Origin: Commensalibacter nepenthis
GTDB taxonomy: Bacteria > Pseudomonadota > Alphaproteobacteria > Acetobacterales > Acetobacteraceae
Length of the DNA: 64,000 nt
Direction: 5' to 3'
Assembly: GCF_029953305.1 (NCBI RefSeq)
Contig: NZ_JASBAN010000001.1
Coordinates: 124,001-188,000 of the forward strand
Shown: positions 55,148 to 64,000 of the stretch, in pieces
Numbering within the stretch: position 1 is the stretch's first letter
How the letters are laid out: every line of letters begins with the position of its first letter
Translations under genes and position numbers: made by a program
Notes under the pieces: model-generated
The model's input: the letters and a program-made list of their open reading frames with translations, nothing else
What the model was told of the DNA's origin: nothing
Databases searched by the model: none

Positions 55148-55392
55148 ATAATAGTATTTTAATACCTTTACTTACGCTTGATTATTCTGATTCTTATAAT
55201 AATTTAATAGGATTAGAATTTTTTTTACCTGTTTTATTTTTATTATGTGTTTTTAAATATTTCTCTAAATTTAAGCCAAAAATCATTCTTTTGACATGGT
55301 TATTTTATGTGATATTTACTATAGTTTATAATTACTATGGTGTATTTATGAGTTTAGATCAGCTATCTAAACAATGGTTGTTGTTGGGCTAA
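55148..55392 (+). pseudogene. C-terminal fragment of a membrane protein truncated by IS481 copy 4
   Basis: Open from the IS edge: ILIPLLTLDYSDSYNNLIGL then EFFLPVLFLLCVFKYFSKFK, ILLTWLFYVIFTIVYNYYG and the tail SLDQLSKQWLLLG. Two strongly hydrophobic helices. No start other than inside the IS. The upstream part would lie beyond the IS but cannot be found at 54239-54296 (58 bases), so it has been deleted. The family is not recognised. Confidence 0.5.
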
Positions 55393-55410
55393 ATATAGGA
55401 ATTATTACAA

Positions 55411-56886
55411 ATGAGTATTACCAGAGTATTAACTTTTTCATTTTCTGGTATTGACCCCGTTCCTGTAGAAGTTCAAGTGCAAGTGACCCGCGGGCTTCCT
55501 GCTTTCGTTATTGTAGGACTGGCGGATAAGGCTGTTACGGAATCAAAAGAGCGTGTTCGAGCAGCATTGATTTCAATGGGGATTGCCCTGCCCCCAAAAC
55601 GTATTTTAGTCAATTTATCCCCAGCTGATATTGTCAAAGAAGGTACACATTATGATTTACCTATTGCGTTAGGAATCTTATGTGCAATGGATATTCTTCC
55701 ACAAGAAGAATTAATGCATTATGCAGCTCTTGGTGAGCTTTCTTTGGATGGGGCAATTGGTTCTGTAAATGGGGTAATTTCAGCTGCGATTGGTGCAGCG
55801 ATTGAAGAAAGAGGATTAATTTGCCCAAACAGTCAAGGAAGTGAAGCACTTTTAGGTGGGGATATTGATGTTCTAGCTCCTTCTTCTTTATCTGTATTGT
55901 TACATCATTTTACTGGAAAACAAATTTTATCTAAACCAGAATTTGTGTTTTTTCCTTCGATTACAAAAGACCCTGATTTATCCGAAGTCAAAGGAATGGA
56001 AGGTGCCAAAAGAGCATTAGAGATCGCTGCTGCTGGGGGACATTCTATGTTAATGATTGGTCCTCCCGGTGCTGGGAAATCAATGTTGGCGGCTCGGTTG
56101 CCGAGCTTGTTGCCTGATTTAACACCTCAACAATCTTTGGCTGTGACACGGATTTATAGCTCTGCAGGCTTATTACCGAATGCAGCCCCGATTATACGCC
56201 CTCCTTTCCGAAGTCCTCATCATTCTGCCAGCCAAGTAGCCATTACAGGTGGAGGAGTAAAAGTTAAACCTGGGGAAATTAGTTTGGCTCATTATGGAGT
56301 TTTATTTTTAGACGAATTTCCTGAATTTGCCAGAAACGCTTTGGAATCTTTACGACAACCTTTGGAAACAGGGAATATTTCAATTGCTAGGGCAACATCT
56401 CATATTACCTATCCTGCACAATTTCAGTTAATTGCTGCGATGAATCCTTGTCGTTGTGGATATTTAGGGGATACAGAACGTGAATGCCACCGTGTGCCTA
56501 AATGTAAAGAAGAATATACTCGTAAAATTTCTGGTCCCTTATTAGACCGTATTGATTTAATCACGAATATAGAGCCTGTTCCCCCTAAAGATATTGTTAG
56601 TGTTGCCTCTGGTGAAAAAAGTGAAATTGTTGCACATCGTGTAAAACTTGCTAGAGATAAACAAACAGCGCGACAAAATATGTTGAATAATCATATTAAT
56701 ACCAATCATATTCATTTAACTCAAGATGTAGCTGAAATGGTAGAAAAAGCATCTCTACAATTAAGATTATCAGCCAGAGGAATCACAAGATTACTAAGAG
56801 TAGCCAGAACGATTGCTGATTTGGCATTAAAAGAAGAAATTGATATTCCAAGTGTTGCCGAAGCTTTGACCTTTCGGCAACGATAA
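55411..56886 (+). CDS. comM: YifB/ComM-family AAA+ ATPase
   Basis: 491 residues. An N-terminal Lon-protease-like ChlI domain (to about 175), then a Mg-chelatase AAA+ domain with Walker A GPPGAGKS (217-224), FRSPHHSASQVAITGGG, LFLDEFPEFARNALESLRQP and AMNPCRCGYLGD. ComM is a hexameric helicase that promotes branch migration during natural transformation. A good ribosome site (AGGAATTATTACAAATG) precedes it. The C-terminal Mg_chelatase_C domain is complete. Confidence 0.94.
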   Translation: MSITRVLTFSFSGIDPVPVEVQVQVTRGLPAFVIVGLADKAVTESKERVRAALISMGIALPPKRILVNLSPADIVKEGTHYDLPIALGILCAMDILPQEELMHYAALGELSLDGAIGSVNGVISAAIGAAIEERGLICPNSQGSEALLGGDIDVLAPSSLSVLLHHFTGKQILSKPEFVFFPSITKDPDLSEVKGMEGAKRALEIAAAGGHSMLMIGPPGAGKSMLAARLPSLLPDLTPQQSLAVTRIYSSAGLLPNAAPIIRPPFRSPHHSASQVAITGGGVKVKPGEISLAHYGVLFLDEFPEFARNALESLRQPLETGNISIARATSHITYPAQFQLIAAMNPCRCGYLGDTERECHRVPKCKEEYTRKISGPLLDRIDLITNIEPVPPKDIVSVASGEKSEIVAHRVKLARDKQTARQNMLNNHINTNHIHLTQDVAEMVEKASLQLRLSARGITRLLRVARTIADLALKEEIDIPSVAEALTFRQR

Positions 56887-56891
56887 TGAGT

Positions 56892-58118
56892 TTATGAACG
56901 CCATATTGTAGTAAAACTATGATTTAAATCTGCAATAAGGTCTTCTGGATTTTCCAAACCAATATGTAAACGACAAGCAGAACCTGTTAATAGTTTATTG
57001 GAAAAATTTCTATATATTTCACCATCTGTTAATAGGACTAAACTCTCATATCCACCCCATGATGCACCAATAGAGAATAAGTTTAATTTTTCAATCATAT
57101 CGATGACTTGTTGGGTTGTAATGAATTGTTTAAATACAAGCGTAAAAACACTACTTGCCCCTGTGAAGTCCCTTTTCCACAATTCATGACCATAACAACT
57201 TGGCAAAGCGGGATGAAGAACACGTTCTATTTCAGGTTGCTCTTGACACCATTGTGCAATTTTCAAAGCTGAAATAGATTGTTTTTCTAGGCGTGCCCCC
57301 AAAGTTCTTAAGCCCCTCAGGGTCAGCCAACACACATCGGCTCCTGCCACCTCGCCTAAAGCAATTGAAGTATCTCTTAATAAATACCAATCCTCGTCCT
57401 TATTAACAGTAATTGCGCCGAGGACTAAATCAGAATGCCCATTGCCATACTTGGTTAAGGCTTGGATAGAGACATCAACACCATGTTCAAACGGTTTAAA
57501 AACCCCTATTCCCCAAGTATTATCTAAAAAGAGCTTAATATGATGCTGATGGGCAAGTCTCGATAATGCTCTAATATCTTGGATTTCAAAAGTGTGACTG
57601 CCTGGACTTTCGGTAAAAATAACTTTCGTATTGCGTTGAATATAGTTTTCGATTTCGTCGACAGAAATATCAGCTGGATAGTAACTAATTTCTACGCCAA
57701 ATTTTTTCATAACTTTTTCTGAAAAACGTTTTGTAGGACCATAAATACTATCAATTAATAAACAATGATCCCCAGCAGATAAAAAAGCCAATAAAGGCAC
57801 CGTACACGCTGTTAATCCAGAAGACACGATTTGGCTATGACTGCCCCCTTCGATCAAAGCAATGACTTTTTCTAATTCATGCTGATTAGGAGAACCCATT
57901 GCGCCATACAACGTATGATGTTCATATTCTTTACCCTTAGTATTTCGCATTGCAGCAACAGAGGGATAAATAACCGTTGACCCTCTGTGTAAAGGATCAT
58001 TGACAAAAGCCCCTTTTTCAGAAACAGAATGTTTATGTCTTCCTGCGGTAACAAGTAAACTTGATAAATCTTTCCAACCACGAGAAACAGCATCTTCTTT
58101 GGGGGATAAAGTCATCAT
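56892..58118 (-). CDS. metC: Cystathionine beta-lyase (PLP-dependent, MetC type)
   Basis: 408 residues of the Cys/Met metabolism PLP family. PLP lysine at 223 (ALTKYGNGHSDLVLGAIT), with EGGSHSQIVSSGLTACTVPL, DNTWGIGVFKPFEHGVDVS and TGSACRLHIGLENPEDLIADL. The gene product splits cystathionine to homocysteine, pyruvate and ammonia in methionine synthesis. MetC versus another trans-sulfuration lyase rests on overall similarity; KYGNGHSDLVLG is MetC-like. Convergent with comM, six bases apart. Confidence 0.9.
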   Translation of the reverse strand: MMTLSPKEDAVSRGWKDLSSLLVTAGRHKHSVSEKGAFVNDPLHRGSTVIYPSVAAMRNTKGKEYEHHTLYGAMGSPNQHELEKVIALIEGGSHSQIVSSGLTACTVPLLAFLSAGDHCLLIDSIYGPTKRFSEKVMKKFGVEISYYPADISVDEIENYIQRNTKVIFTESPGSHTFEIQDIRALSRLAHQHHIKLFLDNTWGIGVFKPFEHGVDVSIQALTKYGNGHSDLVLGAITVNKDEDWYLLRDTSIALGEVAGADVCWLTLRGLRTLGARLEKQSISALKIAQWCQEQPEIERVLHPALPSCYGHELWKRDFTGASSVFTLVFKQFITTQQVIDMIEKLNLFSIGASWGGYESLVLLTDGEIYRNFSNKLLTGSACRLHIGLENPEDLIADLNHSFTTIWRS

Positions 58119-58275
58119 ATTTGGTCCTTATTAAATAATAGCGTTATTTATCTTTTATTATATTGTCTAGTTTTGCATTCTTTTGACAGTTTTTTATTAA
58201 AATTATGTGAAAATATCAAAATTAGTCTTTTTTTCTCTTAACAATATTTTATAGTCATGTCTTAAGGAGAAAAAG

Positions 58276-59307
58276 ATGAATAAATGCGTTATATTATATA
58301 TTCTTTTAGCAGCCATCGCATATGGATGTTGGTTAATTTTAAACCCACTTTTTTCTTCTATTTTATGGGCTGCAATTATCAGCTTTGCCACTTGGCCAAT
58401 TTTTATTTTTTTTAGAAAATATATTGGAAAAGTCTGTGCAGCATTATTGATGACTATTTTTTGTGGTCTATGTATGGTGTTGCCTGTAATTATTCTGTCT
58501 GCAGCAATTATCGATGATGTACCCAAGGTTGTTCAAACAATTTCATCGGCTACGTCATCAATTAATTTTGTCTCGCCTCCTCATTGGATGCAACATATTC
58601 CAATTATTAATAAATATTTAGTAAAAACTTGGGAAAATGGTGCTGAGCAACTACTCAGTATTGGGGATACGCTGCGCCCTTATTTATACGATATTACACG
58701 TGCTTCTTTTTCTGTGTTCTTACAAACCATAGGTGGATTTATTCAATTTGCTTTTGCGTTATTTATCTCCTTTTTCTTTTGGTTAGGAGGAGATTATGTT
58801 GGAGAAGTAATCTTAGCCCTTATTTATAAAGTTGCTGGACCTTCTTCCAGACATTTGGTTGAAATGACTAATAAAACAATATTAGGAACCGTATATGGTA
58901 TTATAGGCACTGCTTTGTTACAAGGTATTTTAACAGGTTGTGGCTTGGCGTTATTTAATATTCCAGAATCTGTTTTATTAGGAGGTATAGCCGCTTTTCT
59001 ATCTCTTTTTCCTATTGGCGCACCTGTTGTATGGATACCAGCCGTTATTTGGTTAGGATTTTATAACCATCAAATTATTTCTGCATTGTTATTACTGGTT
59101 TATGGGGTTGTCATTATCTCGGGTGTTGAACATATCATTCGACCAATGTTTATTTCTTCAGGAAATAAATTACCTTATTTATTAAGTGTTTTAGGGATTT
59201 TAGGTGGTGTATTGGCTTTTGGTGGATTAGGAATCTTTTTAGGTCCTGTTTTATTAGGACTAGGATATACTTTGACAATAGAATTTGCCAAAGAAACTAT
59301 CGAATAA
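58276..59307 (+). CDS. AI-2E family transporter (PerM/TqsA type)
   Basis: 343 residues with about seven or eight helices. N-terminal pair (VILYILLAAIAYGCWLILNPLF, MTIFCGLCMVLPVIIL), a soluble stretch, then GIIGTALLQGILTGCGLALF, FPIGAPVVWIPAVIWLGFY, and FLGPVLLGLGYTL. Inner-membrane permease of broad or uncertain substrate; some members export AI-2, others are Na+/H+ antiporters. Divergent from metC. Confidence 0.92.
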   Translation: MNKCVILYILLAAIAYGCWLILNPLFSSILWAAIISFATWPIFIFFRKYIGKVCAALLMTIFCGLCMVLPVIILSAAIIDDVPKVVQTISSATSSINFVSPPHWMQHIPIINKYLVKTWENGAEQLLSIGDTLRPYLYDITRASFSVFLQTIGGFIQFAFALFISFFFWLGGDYVGEVILALIYKVAGPSSRHLVEMTNKTILGTVYGIIGTALLQGILTGCGLALFNIPESVLLGGIAAFLSLFPIGAPVVWIPAVIWLGFYNHQIISALLLLVYGVVIISGVEHIIRPMFISSGNKLPYLLSVLGILGGVLAFGGLGIFLGPVLLGLGYTLTIEFAKETIE

Positions 59308-59381
59308 TAAATTTTAGTCCTGAAAGTCTATTTGTATGATATACATAATGTTTTAATGTACAATGATAAGTCATCAGATTA

Positions 59382-60038
59382 ATGCTCTATTCACCCAAAA
59401 TTGATCCGCATTTTTATGTAGATACTCAACCTGATCTACAATATTTTAAAATTATTAGTTGGAATTTGTTACGAAAAGTTGGTGCCTCTCCTTACGAAGT
59501 TGCATACTTGGTTAACACGCATCAGCCTGAATTATTATTAATGCAGGAAGCAACAGAAGATATGAATATCTTACCTCAATTAATTGGTGGATATTACAGT
59601 CGCTTTCCATTGCCAGGGCGTATCCATGGGGTTGCATGTTGGAGTCCTTATCCATTTAATACGCCGCCTTCTACATGTGTATTACCCAAAGGAACACTGA
59701 TTAAAAGGGTTGCTCAATTAATTGATTATGGCAAGTTTTGGATTGCAAATGTGCATTTATCACATGGTCAGATTTTAAACAGAAGACAACTTCAAGTAAT
59801 TTCTGATTTCCTACCTGAACGAGCTGCTGTCTTGGGGGATTATAATTTAATTGGTCCTACTTTGATACCAGGTTTTAAAGATGTAGGCCCCCGTGAACCC
59901 ACCCATAAAATGATTAATTTATTCCCTATTCGCTTGGATCGTTGCTTGGTCAGAGGTATGGAATGTATTGATAAACAAGTTTTATCGCGATCCTCATCCG
60001 ACCATCGCCCTATTATGGTAACATTAAGACCAAACTGA
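59382..60038 (+). CDS. Endonuclease/exonuclease/phosphatase-family protein
   Basis: 218 residues with the EEP fold: ISWNLLRKVGASPYEVAYLV, LLLMQEATEDM, WIANVHLSHGQILNRRQLQVI, LGDYNLIGPTL and SSDHRPIMVTL. The catalytic Asn, Glu, Asp and His are present. Substrate could be nucleic acid, phospholipid headgroup or inositol phosphate. The stop is one base from the convergent cardiolipin synthase stop. Confidence 0.88.
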   Translation: MLYSPKIDPHFYVDTQPDLQYFKIISWNLLRKVGASPYEVAYLVNTHQPELLLMQEATEDMNILPQLIGGYYSRFPLPGRIHGVACWSPYPFNTPPSTCVLPKGTLIKRVAQLIDYGKFWIANVHLSHGQILNRRQLQVISDFLPERAAVLGDYNLIGPTLIPGFKDVGPREPTHKMINLFPIRLDRCLVRGMECIDKQVLSRSSSDHRPIMVTLRPN

Positions 60039-60039
60039 T

Positions 60040-61476
60040 TTACAAATATGGTAATAACAGTCTGGTTATTGCATCCCTGAATTTTGCCAGTGCGGGTCTG
60101 TTATTTAATTTTTCCAAAGTTAATAAACGATGACGGTGAGAGCCCATAAAATCATCTATAGTTTGTGCGAATTCTTTGTGATATATTTCCATGTTAACTT
60201 CAAAATTTAACCGCAAGCTACGCATATCAACATTTGAGCTGCCAACAAAAGACCATACACGATCCACAACCATTAATTTTGAGTGATTAAAAGGTGCTTT
60301 TACCAACCAAATTTTACACCCAAATTGCAAAGGTATAATGTTATTTATATTTCTTGCCCAATCAACTAAAATTTGGTTGCTTTGCTCTGGAATAATGATC
60401 TCAACATTAACCCCCCTGATTGCTGCCAAACATAAAAGAGATAAAAAACGATCATCGGGTAAAAAATAAGGGGTCATGATACGAATGGATTCTCTGGCCA
60501 AACTAATAGCTTGCATCATCGTATATTTTATTTTTTCCATATCCGTATCTGGTCCAGCTGTTATAATACGGCAAATCATATTGCCTTTTGTTTCAATCGC
60601 TGGATAAAAGCTCTTTTTATTCAAATCTTCGGCTGTAATGAAAAACCAATCCTGTAAAAAAACCTCTGTTAGCTCATGGACAATTGTTCCTGTAACTTTA
60701 AAATGCGTATCCGAAACTGGATTTTTAGGTTGATTAGAAAGAATATTTTCCCCAGCGATATTTAACCCACCTAAAAATCCTATTGTTCCATCAACAACCA
60801 GAATTTTCTTATGCGTTCTTAAATTAATGAAAGGCATTTTCCATGGCAAAAAAGAATGCATAAAGCGATCAATCGTAATACCATTTTTTTTAAGATATTT
60901 AGCAATTGGGCAATAGAAATAACCGCTTCCTATTCCATCAACGAGAACCCGAACAATTGCACCTCTTTGTTGGGCTGTAATTAATGCATCTGCGAAAATT
61001 TTACCTGTTTTATCACTCCTTAAAATATAAGAAGAAAGAAACACACATACTTTTGCTGAATTAATTGCTTCAAGCATAACAGGATAGGCTTGATCACCAT
61101 TGAACAAAGGTTCCACCTCGTTCCCCATTAATAAAGGGCGCTGCGTAAATCCTTCCACTACTTTTGCCAAAGGGTAAAAATGTCCTTTGATATAGTAACG
61201 TGTCATATTACTTAATAATTTATTGTGCCAAGGTCTATTATTTACAAGTTTTTGCGCACGTCGAACAACACGGTTTACACCAAACATGACATATAAAATA
61301 AAACCTGTAATCGGCATAATCAAAGAAAAACCAATCCATCCAATGGCGGCTCTTGTATCCCGAACATGTCTTAGTACGTGAAATATAACGAATAATATCA
61401 ATGTGAATCTCAGAACAGCTAAAAACCAATCTTGTTTAAAATCAGTTAAAAATAAATATGTGTAAAACACATGCAT
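60040..61476 (-). CDS. cls: Cardiolipin synthase
   Basis: 478 residues, ClsA-like. Two N-terminal membrane helices (FTLILFVIFHVL, IGFSLIMPITGFILYVMFGVN) and two PLD motifs: HKKILVVD (His222, Lys224, Asp229) and HSKLMVVD (His398, Lys400, Asp405). It condenses two phosphatidylglycerols, releasing glycerol. The start has GAAGG upstream. Confidence 0.95.
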   Translation of the reverse strand: MHVFYTYLFLTDFKQDWFLAVLRFTLILFVIFHVLRHVRDTRAAIGWIGFSLIMPITGFILYVMFGVNRVVRRAQKLVNNRPWHNKLLSNMTRYYIKGHFYPLAKVVEGFTQRPLLMGNEVEPLFNGDQAYPVMLEAINSAKVCVFLSSYILRSDKTGKIFADALITAQQRGAIVRVLVDGIGSGYFYCPIAKYLKKNGITIDRFMHSFLPWKMPFINLRTHKKILVVDGTIGFLGGLNIAGENILSNQPKNPVSDTHFKVTGTIVHELTEVFLQDWFFITAEDLNKKSFYPAIETKGNMICRIITAGPDTDMEKIKYTMMQAISLARESIRIMTPYFLPDDRFLSLLCLAAIRGVNVEIIIPEQSNQILVDWARNINNIIPLQFGCKIWLVKAPFNHSKLMVVDRVWSFVGSSNVDMRSLRLNFEVNMEIYHKEFAQTIDDFMGSHRHRLLTLEKLNNRPALAKFRDAITRLLLPYL

Positions 61477-61575
61477 TTTGATAGGCCTTCGATTTTAATA
61501 ATATTTATTCGTAATATTGGACTAAATATGATCTTTTATTCTAAAAACAATGTGGTTTTATGATAAAATATCAAG

Positions 61576-61950
61576 ATGAAAAATAGCAATCAAAATTTAG
61601 GATTTCTTGCATATAATAAGGGATTATCGGCAGAAAATATGGCTGAAGCTTATTTAATGAATCTTCAATGGAATATCATATATAAACGATTTCGTAGCCC
61701 TGTTGGGGAAATCGACTTGATTGCACAAAAAACGGATTGGTTACTTTTTGTTGAGGTAAAAGCAAGAAAAAAAATGAGTGATGCATTAACGGCAATCAGT
61801 GCAAAACAAAAAAAACGATTATTCAATGCAGCGAATTATTATCTAGAAATTTATCAGCCTGAAATAGAAAATATCCAATTTGACCTGATAACAATTAATC
61901 AATTAGGTCAAATTGAACATTTCGAAAATATTATTCTAAATGAATTTTAG
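61576..61950 (+). CDS. yraN: UPF0102 (YraN) family protein
   Basis: 124 residues. Endonuclease-fold signature GLSAENMAEAYLMNLQWNII, RSPVGEIDLIAQKTDWLLFVEVKARK (the D and E-x-K of a restriction-like core). The family is conserved beside comM/rsmI genes, though its biological role is unsettled. It lies 99 bases from the divergent cls. Confidence 0.93.
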   Translation: MKNSNQNLGFLAYNKGLSAENMAEAYLMNLQWNIIYKRFRSPVGEIDLIAQKTDWLLFVEVKARKKMSDALTAISAKQKKRLFNAANYYLEIYQPEIENIQFDLITINQLGQIEHFENIILNEF

Positions 61951-61956
61951 CAAAAA

Positions 61957-62277
61957 TTAGCTGCGATGATGGCGTTTTACAGAGGATTTTTTATGGGAAG
62001 AAGAATTGTAAACAGCGTTTTTAACAGAAATATTGCCTTTTTGCTTATAAGAGACATTTCTTACAAGTTTGTTATGATTTTTACCAGAAGTTTTATATGA
62101 AACTTTTTTAGCTTTGTAATGATGAACAACTGGTGCAGCAGTTAAAGATTCAAGTGTTAATTTACCAGCTTCTGTTTCTGTAACAATATGTTGTGCTTTT
62201 GCAGGAGATGGAGATAAGGAAACAAGTGCGACGGCACCAAAAAGGAAACAAACTGTTTTTTTGAAATGTCTGACCAT
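61957..62277 (-). CDS. Small secreted basic protein, unrecognised
   Basis: 106 residues. Signal peptide (MVRHFKKTVCFLFGAVALVSL, cleaved after AKA), then QHIVTETEAGKLTLESLTAA, and a lysine/histidine/serine-rich tail (KNAVYNSSSHKKSSVKRHHR). No conserved domain seen. The tail's charge suggests binding to an anionic envelope polymer or nucleic acid, an inference only. Convergent with yraN. Not conserved in any family I can name. Confidence 0.7.
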   Translation of the reverse strand: MVRHFKKTVCFLFGAVALVSLSPSPAKAQHIVTETEAGKLTLESLTAAPVVHHYKAKKVSYKTSGKNHNKLVRNVSYKQKGNISVKNAVYNSSSHKKSSVKRHHRS

Positions 62278-62376
62278 ATTAATTGACTCTCTAACGATAT
62301 ATATACTAACTGCTGACGGATTACATAATTACGTTAAGAAGCTAACTTATAAATTCATTTTTGGATACATATGAAC

Positions 62377-62412
62377 AAGGAGAAAAATCATTTTTTTTTA
62401 ATTTTTCTCCTT
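62377..62412 (-). terminator. Hairpin after grxD
   Basis: Perfect 12-bp arms AAGGAGAAAAAT (62377-62388) and ATTTTTCTCCTT (62401-62412) around a T-rich 12-base loop, 24 bases past the grxD stop. The T run is in the loop rather than after the stem, so termination efficiency is unclear. Confidence 0.45.
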
Positions 62413-62435
62413 ATGTTGCATTTATGATACTAAAG

Positions 62436-62765
62436 TCAATTGCAAGCGATGGATTTTTCTTTTAAGAGTTGAGCTAGCTCACCAGAAGCATACATTTCTC
62501 TGACGATATCACAACCACCTACCAACTCACCTTTGATATAAAGTTGAGGGAAAGTTGGCCAGCTTGAGAATTCTTTTAATCCTTGGCGTAAGGAATCGTC
62601 TTCTAAAATATTCACATCTTTAAAAGAGACCCCTAAATCTGAAAGGATATGCGTCACTTTTGCAGAAAACCCACAACTTGGAAAGTCTGCTGTGCCTTTC
62701 ATAAACAAAACAACATCATTAGAATCAATTACATTTTTAATTTGATCAAAAACAGGATTACTCAT
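62436..62765 (-). CDS. grxD: Monothiol glutaredoxin (Grx4 type)
   Basis: 109 residues with the CGFS active site at Cys31 (FPSCGFSAK), SSWPTFPQLYIKGELVGGCD and glutathione-binding TFPQ. CGFS glutaredoxins bridge a 2Fe-2S cluster with BolA; the bolA gene is 21 bases upstream on the same strand, the usual partnership. Confidence 0.96.
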   Translation of the reverse strand: MSNPVFDQIKNVIDSNDVVLFMKGTADFPSCGFSAKVTHILSDLGVSFKDVNILEDDSLRQGLKEFSSWPTFPQLYIKGELVGGCDIVREMYASGELAQLLKEKSIACN

Positions 62766-62786
62766 TACTTTTTTCCAATAGCTATA

Positions 62787-63017
62787 TTAGGTTGAAGGAG
62801 CCTCAGTTTGTAAAGCCAAAGCATGTAGGTCTTGTTGAAGATAGTCCCCTAATGCTTTGTAAACTAACTGATGCTGTTGAACTTTATTTTTGCCAGTAAA
62901 TTCTTTTGCTGAAATCTTACAGTAAAAATGCCTGCCGTCCTTTTTCAAAGCACCAACATCAATATCTGCATCAGGAAAAGCTGTTTTTAGGCGTTCTTCA
63001 ATTTCAGATACATCCAT
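62787..63017 (-). CDS. BolA-family protein
   Basis: 76 residues: EIEERLKTAFPDADIDVGAL, DGRHFYCKISAKEFTGKNKV and QHQLVYKALGDYLQQDLHAL, the small YrbA/IbaG-like BolA. Forms a heterodimer with Grx4 around a 2Fe-2S cluster. It lies between purL (5 bases) and grxD, in the conserved alphaproteobacterial purL-bolA-grxD order. Confidence 0.95.
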   Translation of the reverse strand: MDVSEIEERLKTAFPDADIDVGALKKDGRHFYCKISAKEFTGKNKVQQHQLVYKALGDYLQQDLHALALQTEAPST

Positions 63018-63022
63018 TATAA

Positions 63023-64000
63023 CTAGACTTTCATTAATTTTTCAAAAAAACTTTTAGAAGCGGTTTTCATTCTTGTAATCGTCATTACGGCTCCAGAAGG
63101 CATGACAAGACTGTCCCCACCTGTGCAACCAATTTCGCGTGTTGGAATATTTTGTGCTTTGGCTGCTTGCAAGAGCGCGTCTTTTTTGGATGTCATGACC
63201 AAATATCGCGCTTGGTCTTCACCAAACCAATATGCCTCTGGACGCATTCCCACTTCTGGAACATCTAAAGTACAACCAACATTTCCAGCCATTGCCATTT
63301 CAGCAACAGCCACAAGTAATCCACCATCAGAAACATCGTGACAAGCTGCAACCAATCCGTTTGCAATTTGTTCTCTGACAAAATCACCATTACGACGTTC
63401 GGCTTGTAAATCGACTTGAGGTGGATTTCCTGTTTCTTTGCCTAAGATTTCTCTTAACCATAAAGTCTGCCCTAACTCACCTTTGGTTGCGCCAATGACA
63501 ACAAGATCATAATCAGCTTTGAAAGCATTTCCGATTGTTTTAGAAACGTCGTCAATTACACCCAAGGCACCAATAGCAGGTGTTGGTAATACAGAAATAT
63601 TTTCGCCATTTGCATCACGTGTTTCATTATATAATGAAACGTTACCGCTTACCACTGGGAAGTCAAGCGCATTACAGGCATCTTTCATTCCTTCGATCGC
63701 ATCAACAATCTGTCCCATCACTTCTGGTTTTTCTGGATTTCCAAAGTTCAAATTATCAGTCACCGCCAACGGTTTTGCACCAGTTGCTGTGATATTACGC
63801 CATGCTTCCGCAACGGCCTGAGCGCCACCTTGATATGCATCAGCAGCACAGTAACGAGGAGTACAATCAGTGGTTAATGCAAGACCGATTTGAGTTCCAT
63901 CAACGCGAATGATTGCTGCATCGGCCTGACCTGGACGATAAACGGTTTGCCCACCAATCGTGCTATCATATTGATCCCAAATCCAAGAACGAGATGCAAG
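63023..64000 (-). CDS. purL: Phosphoribosylformylglycinamidine synthase subunit PurL, 5' end outside window
   Basis: 326 codons of the C-terminal half, open to the window edge. Motifs: ASRSWIWDQYDSTIGGQTVY, LTTDCTPRYCAADAYQGGAQ, TDNLNFGNPEKPEVMGQIVD, VSGNVSLYNETRD, and ACHDVSDGGLLVAVAEMAM. PurL makes FGAM in purine synthesis with PurS and PurQ. The M at 63769 is an internal GTG. Ends with MTITRMKTASKSFFEKLMKV. Confidence 0.97.
   Translation of the reverse strand, partial: LASRSWIWDQYDSTIGGQTVYRPGQADAAIIRVDGTQIGLALTTDCTPRYCAADAYQGGAQAVAEAWRNITATGAKPLAVTDNLNFGNPEKPEVMGQIVDAIEGMKDACNALDFPVVSGNVSLYNETRDANGENISVLPTPAIGALGVIDDVSKTIGNAFKADYDLVVIGATKGELGQTLWLREILGKETGNPPQVDLQAERRNGDFVREQIANGLVAACHDVSDGGLLVAVAEMAMAGNVGCTLDVPEVGMRPEAYWFGEDQARYLVMTSKKDALLQAAKAQNIPTREIGCTGGDSLVMPSGAVMTITRMKTASKSFFEKLMKV

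Overview
The window looks like chromosomal DNA of an AT-rich acetic acid bacterium (Acetobacteraceae). A Commensalibacter-like insect symbiont is my best guess. This is inferred from the low GC, the alphaproteobacterial rpsB-tsf pair, a periplasmic molybdo-hydroxylase with its own tri-heme cytochrome c, glutamate synthase gltB/gltD and the general protein character; I could not run a search. Most genes are ordinary housekeeping genes, separated by patches worked over by insertion sequences.

Layout. 1-3.3 kb: the 3' end of hemB, two decayed genes (one a pirin-like remnant), IS481-family copy 1 and a DpkA-like imino-acid reductase. 3.4-5.5 kb: tRNA-Leu(CAG), followed by a two-gene cassette of an unrecognised 229-residue protein and an XRE-ImmA/IrrE regulator-protease, which is the most likely accessory or defence-type locus. 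5.7-16.2 kb: a complete kdpFABCDE potassium-uptake operon, including the 29-codon kdpF, bracketed by inverted IS6-family material: a remnant with a perfect 60-bp inverted repeat on one side, and a transposase copy with a 151-bp inverted-repeat-bounded module and IS481 copy 2 on the other. 16.2-18.8 kb: recO, tsf, rpsB. 19-27 kb: an EamA exporter, a secreted tyrosine-phosphatase fused to an autotransporter barrel, an LprI-family protein, and a three-subunit molybdenum hydroxylase/cytochrome c respiratory dehydrogenase. 27-37 kb: a CPA1 antiporter with a cyclic-nucleotide-binding-like tail, gltB, gltD and an NDUFA9-like protein. 37.4-38.7 kb: dead IS481 copy 3, which has beheaded a Sel1-repeat gene. 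38.7-51.8 kb: cytochrome b561, a FAH-family enzyme, DUF2130, cell-wall enzymes (MltB, RlpA, D,D-carboxypeptidase), then a tight tmk-holB-metG-tatD-MBL run and parC. 51.9-55.4 kb: an Acr1-like reductase with an AMP-forming ligase, and IS481 copy 4, which truncates a membrane-protein gene. 55.4-64 kb: comM, metC-type lyase, AI-2E transporter, EEP-family protein, cardiolipin synthase, yraN, a small secreted basic protein, grxD, bolA and the 3' part of purL.

Points deserving most attention are the phosphatase-autotransporter fusion, the IS6-bracketed kdp operon with a KdpE-box-like operator, the tRNA-adjacent ImmA/IrrE cassette, the 151-bp IS6-derived module, and the reductase/ligase pair. None can be called a new system from sequence alone.
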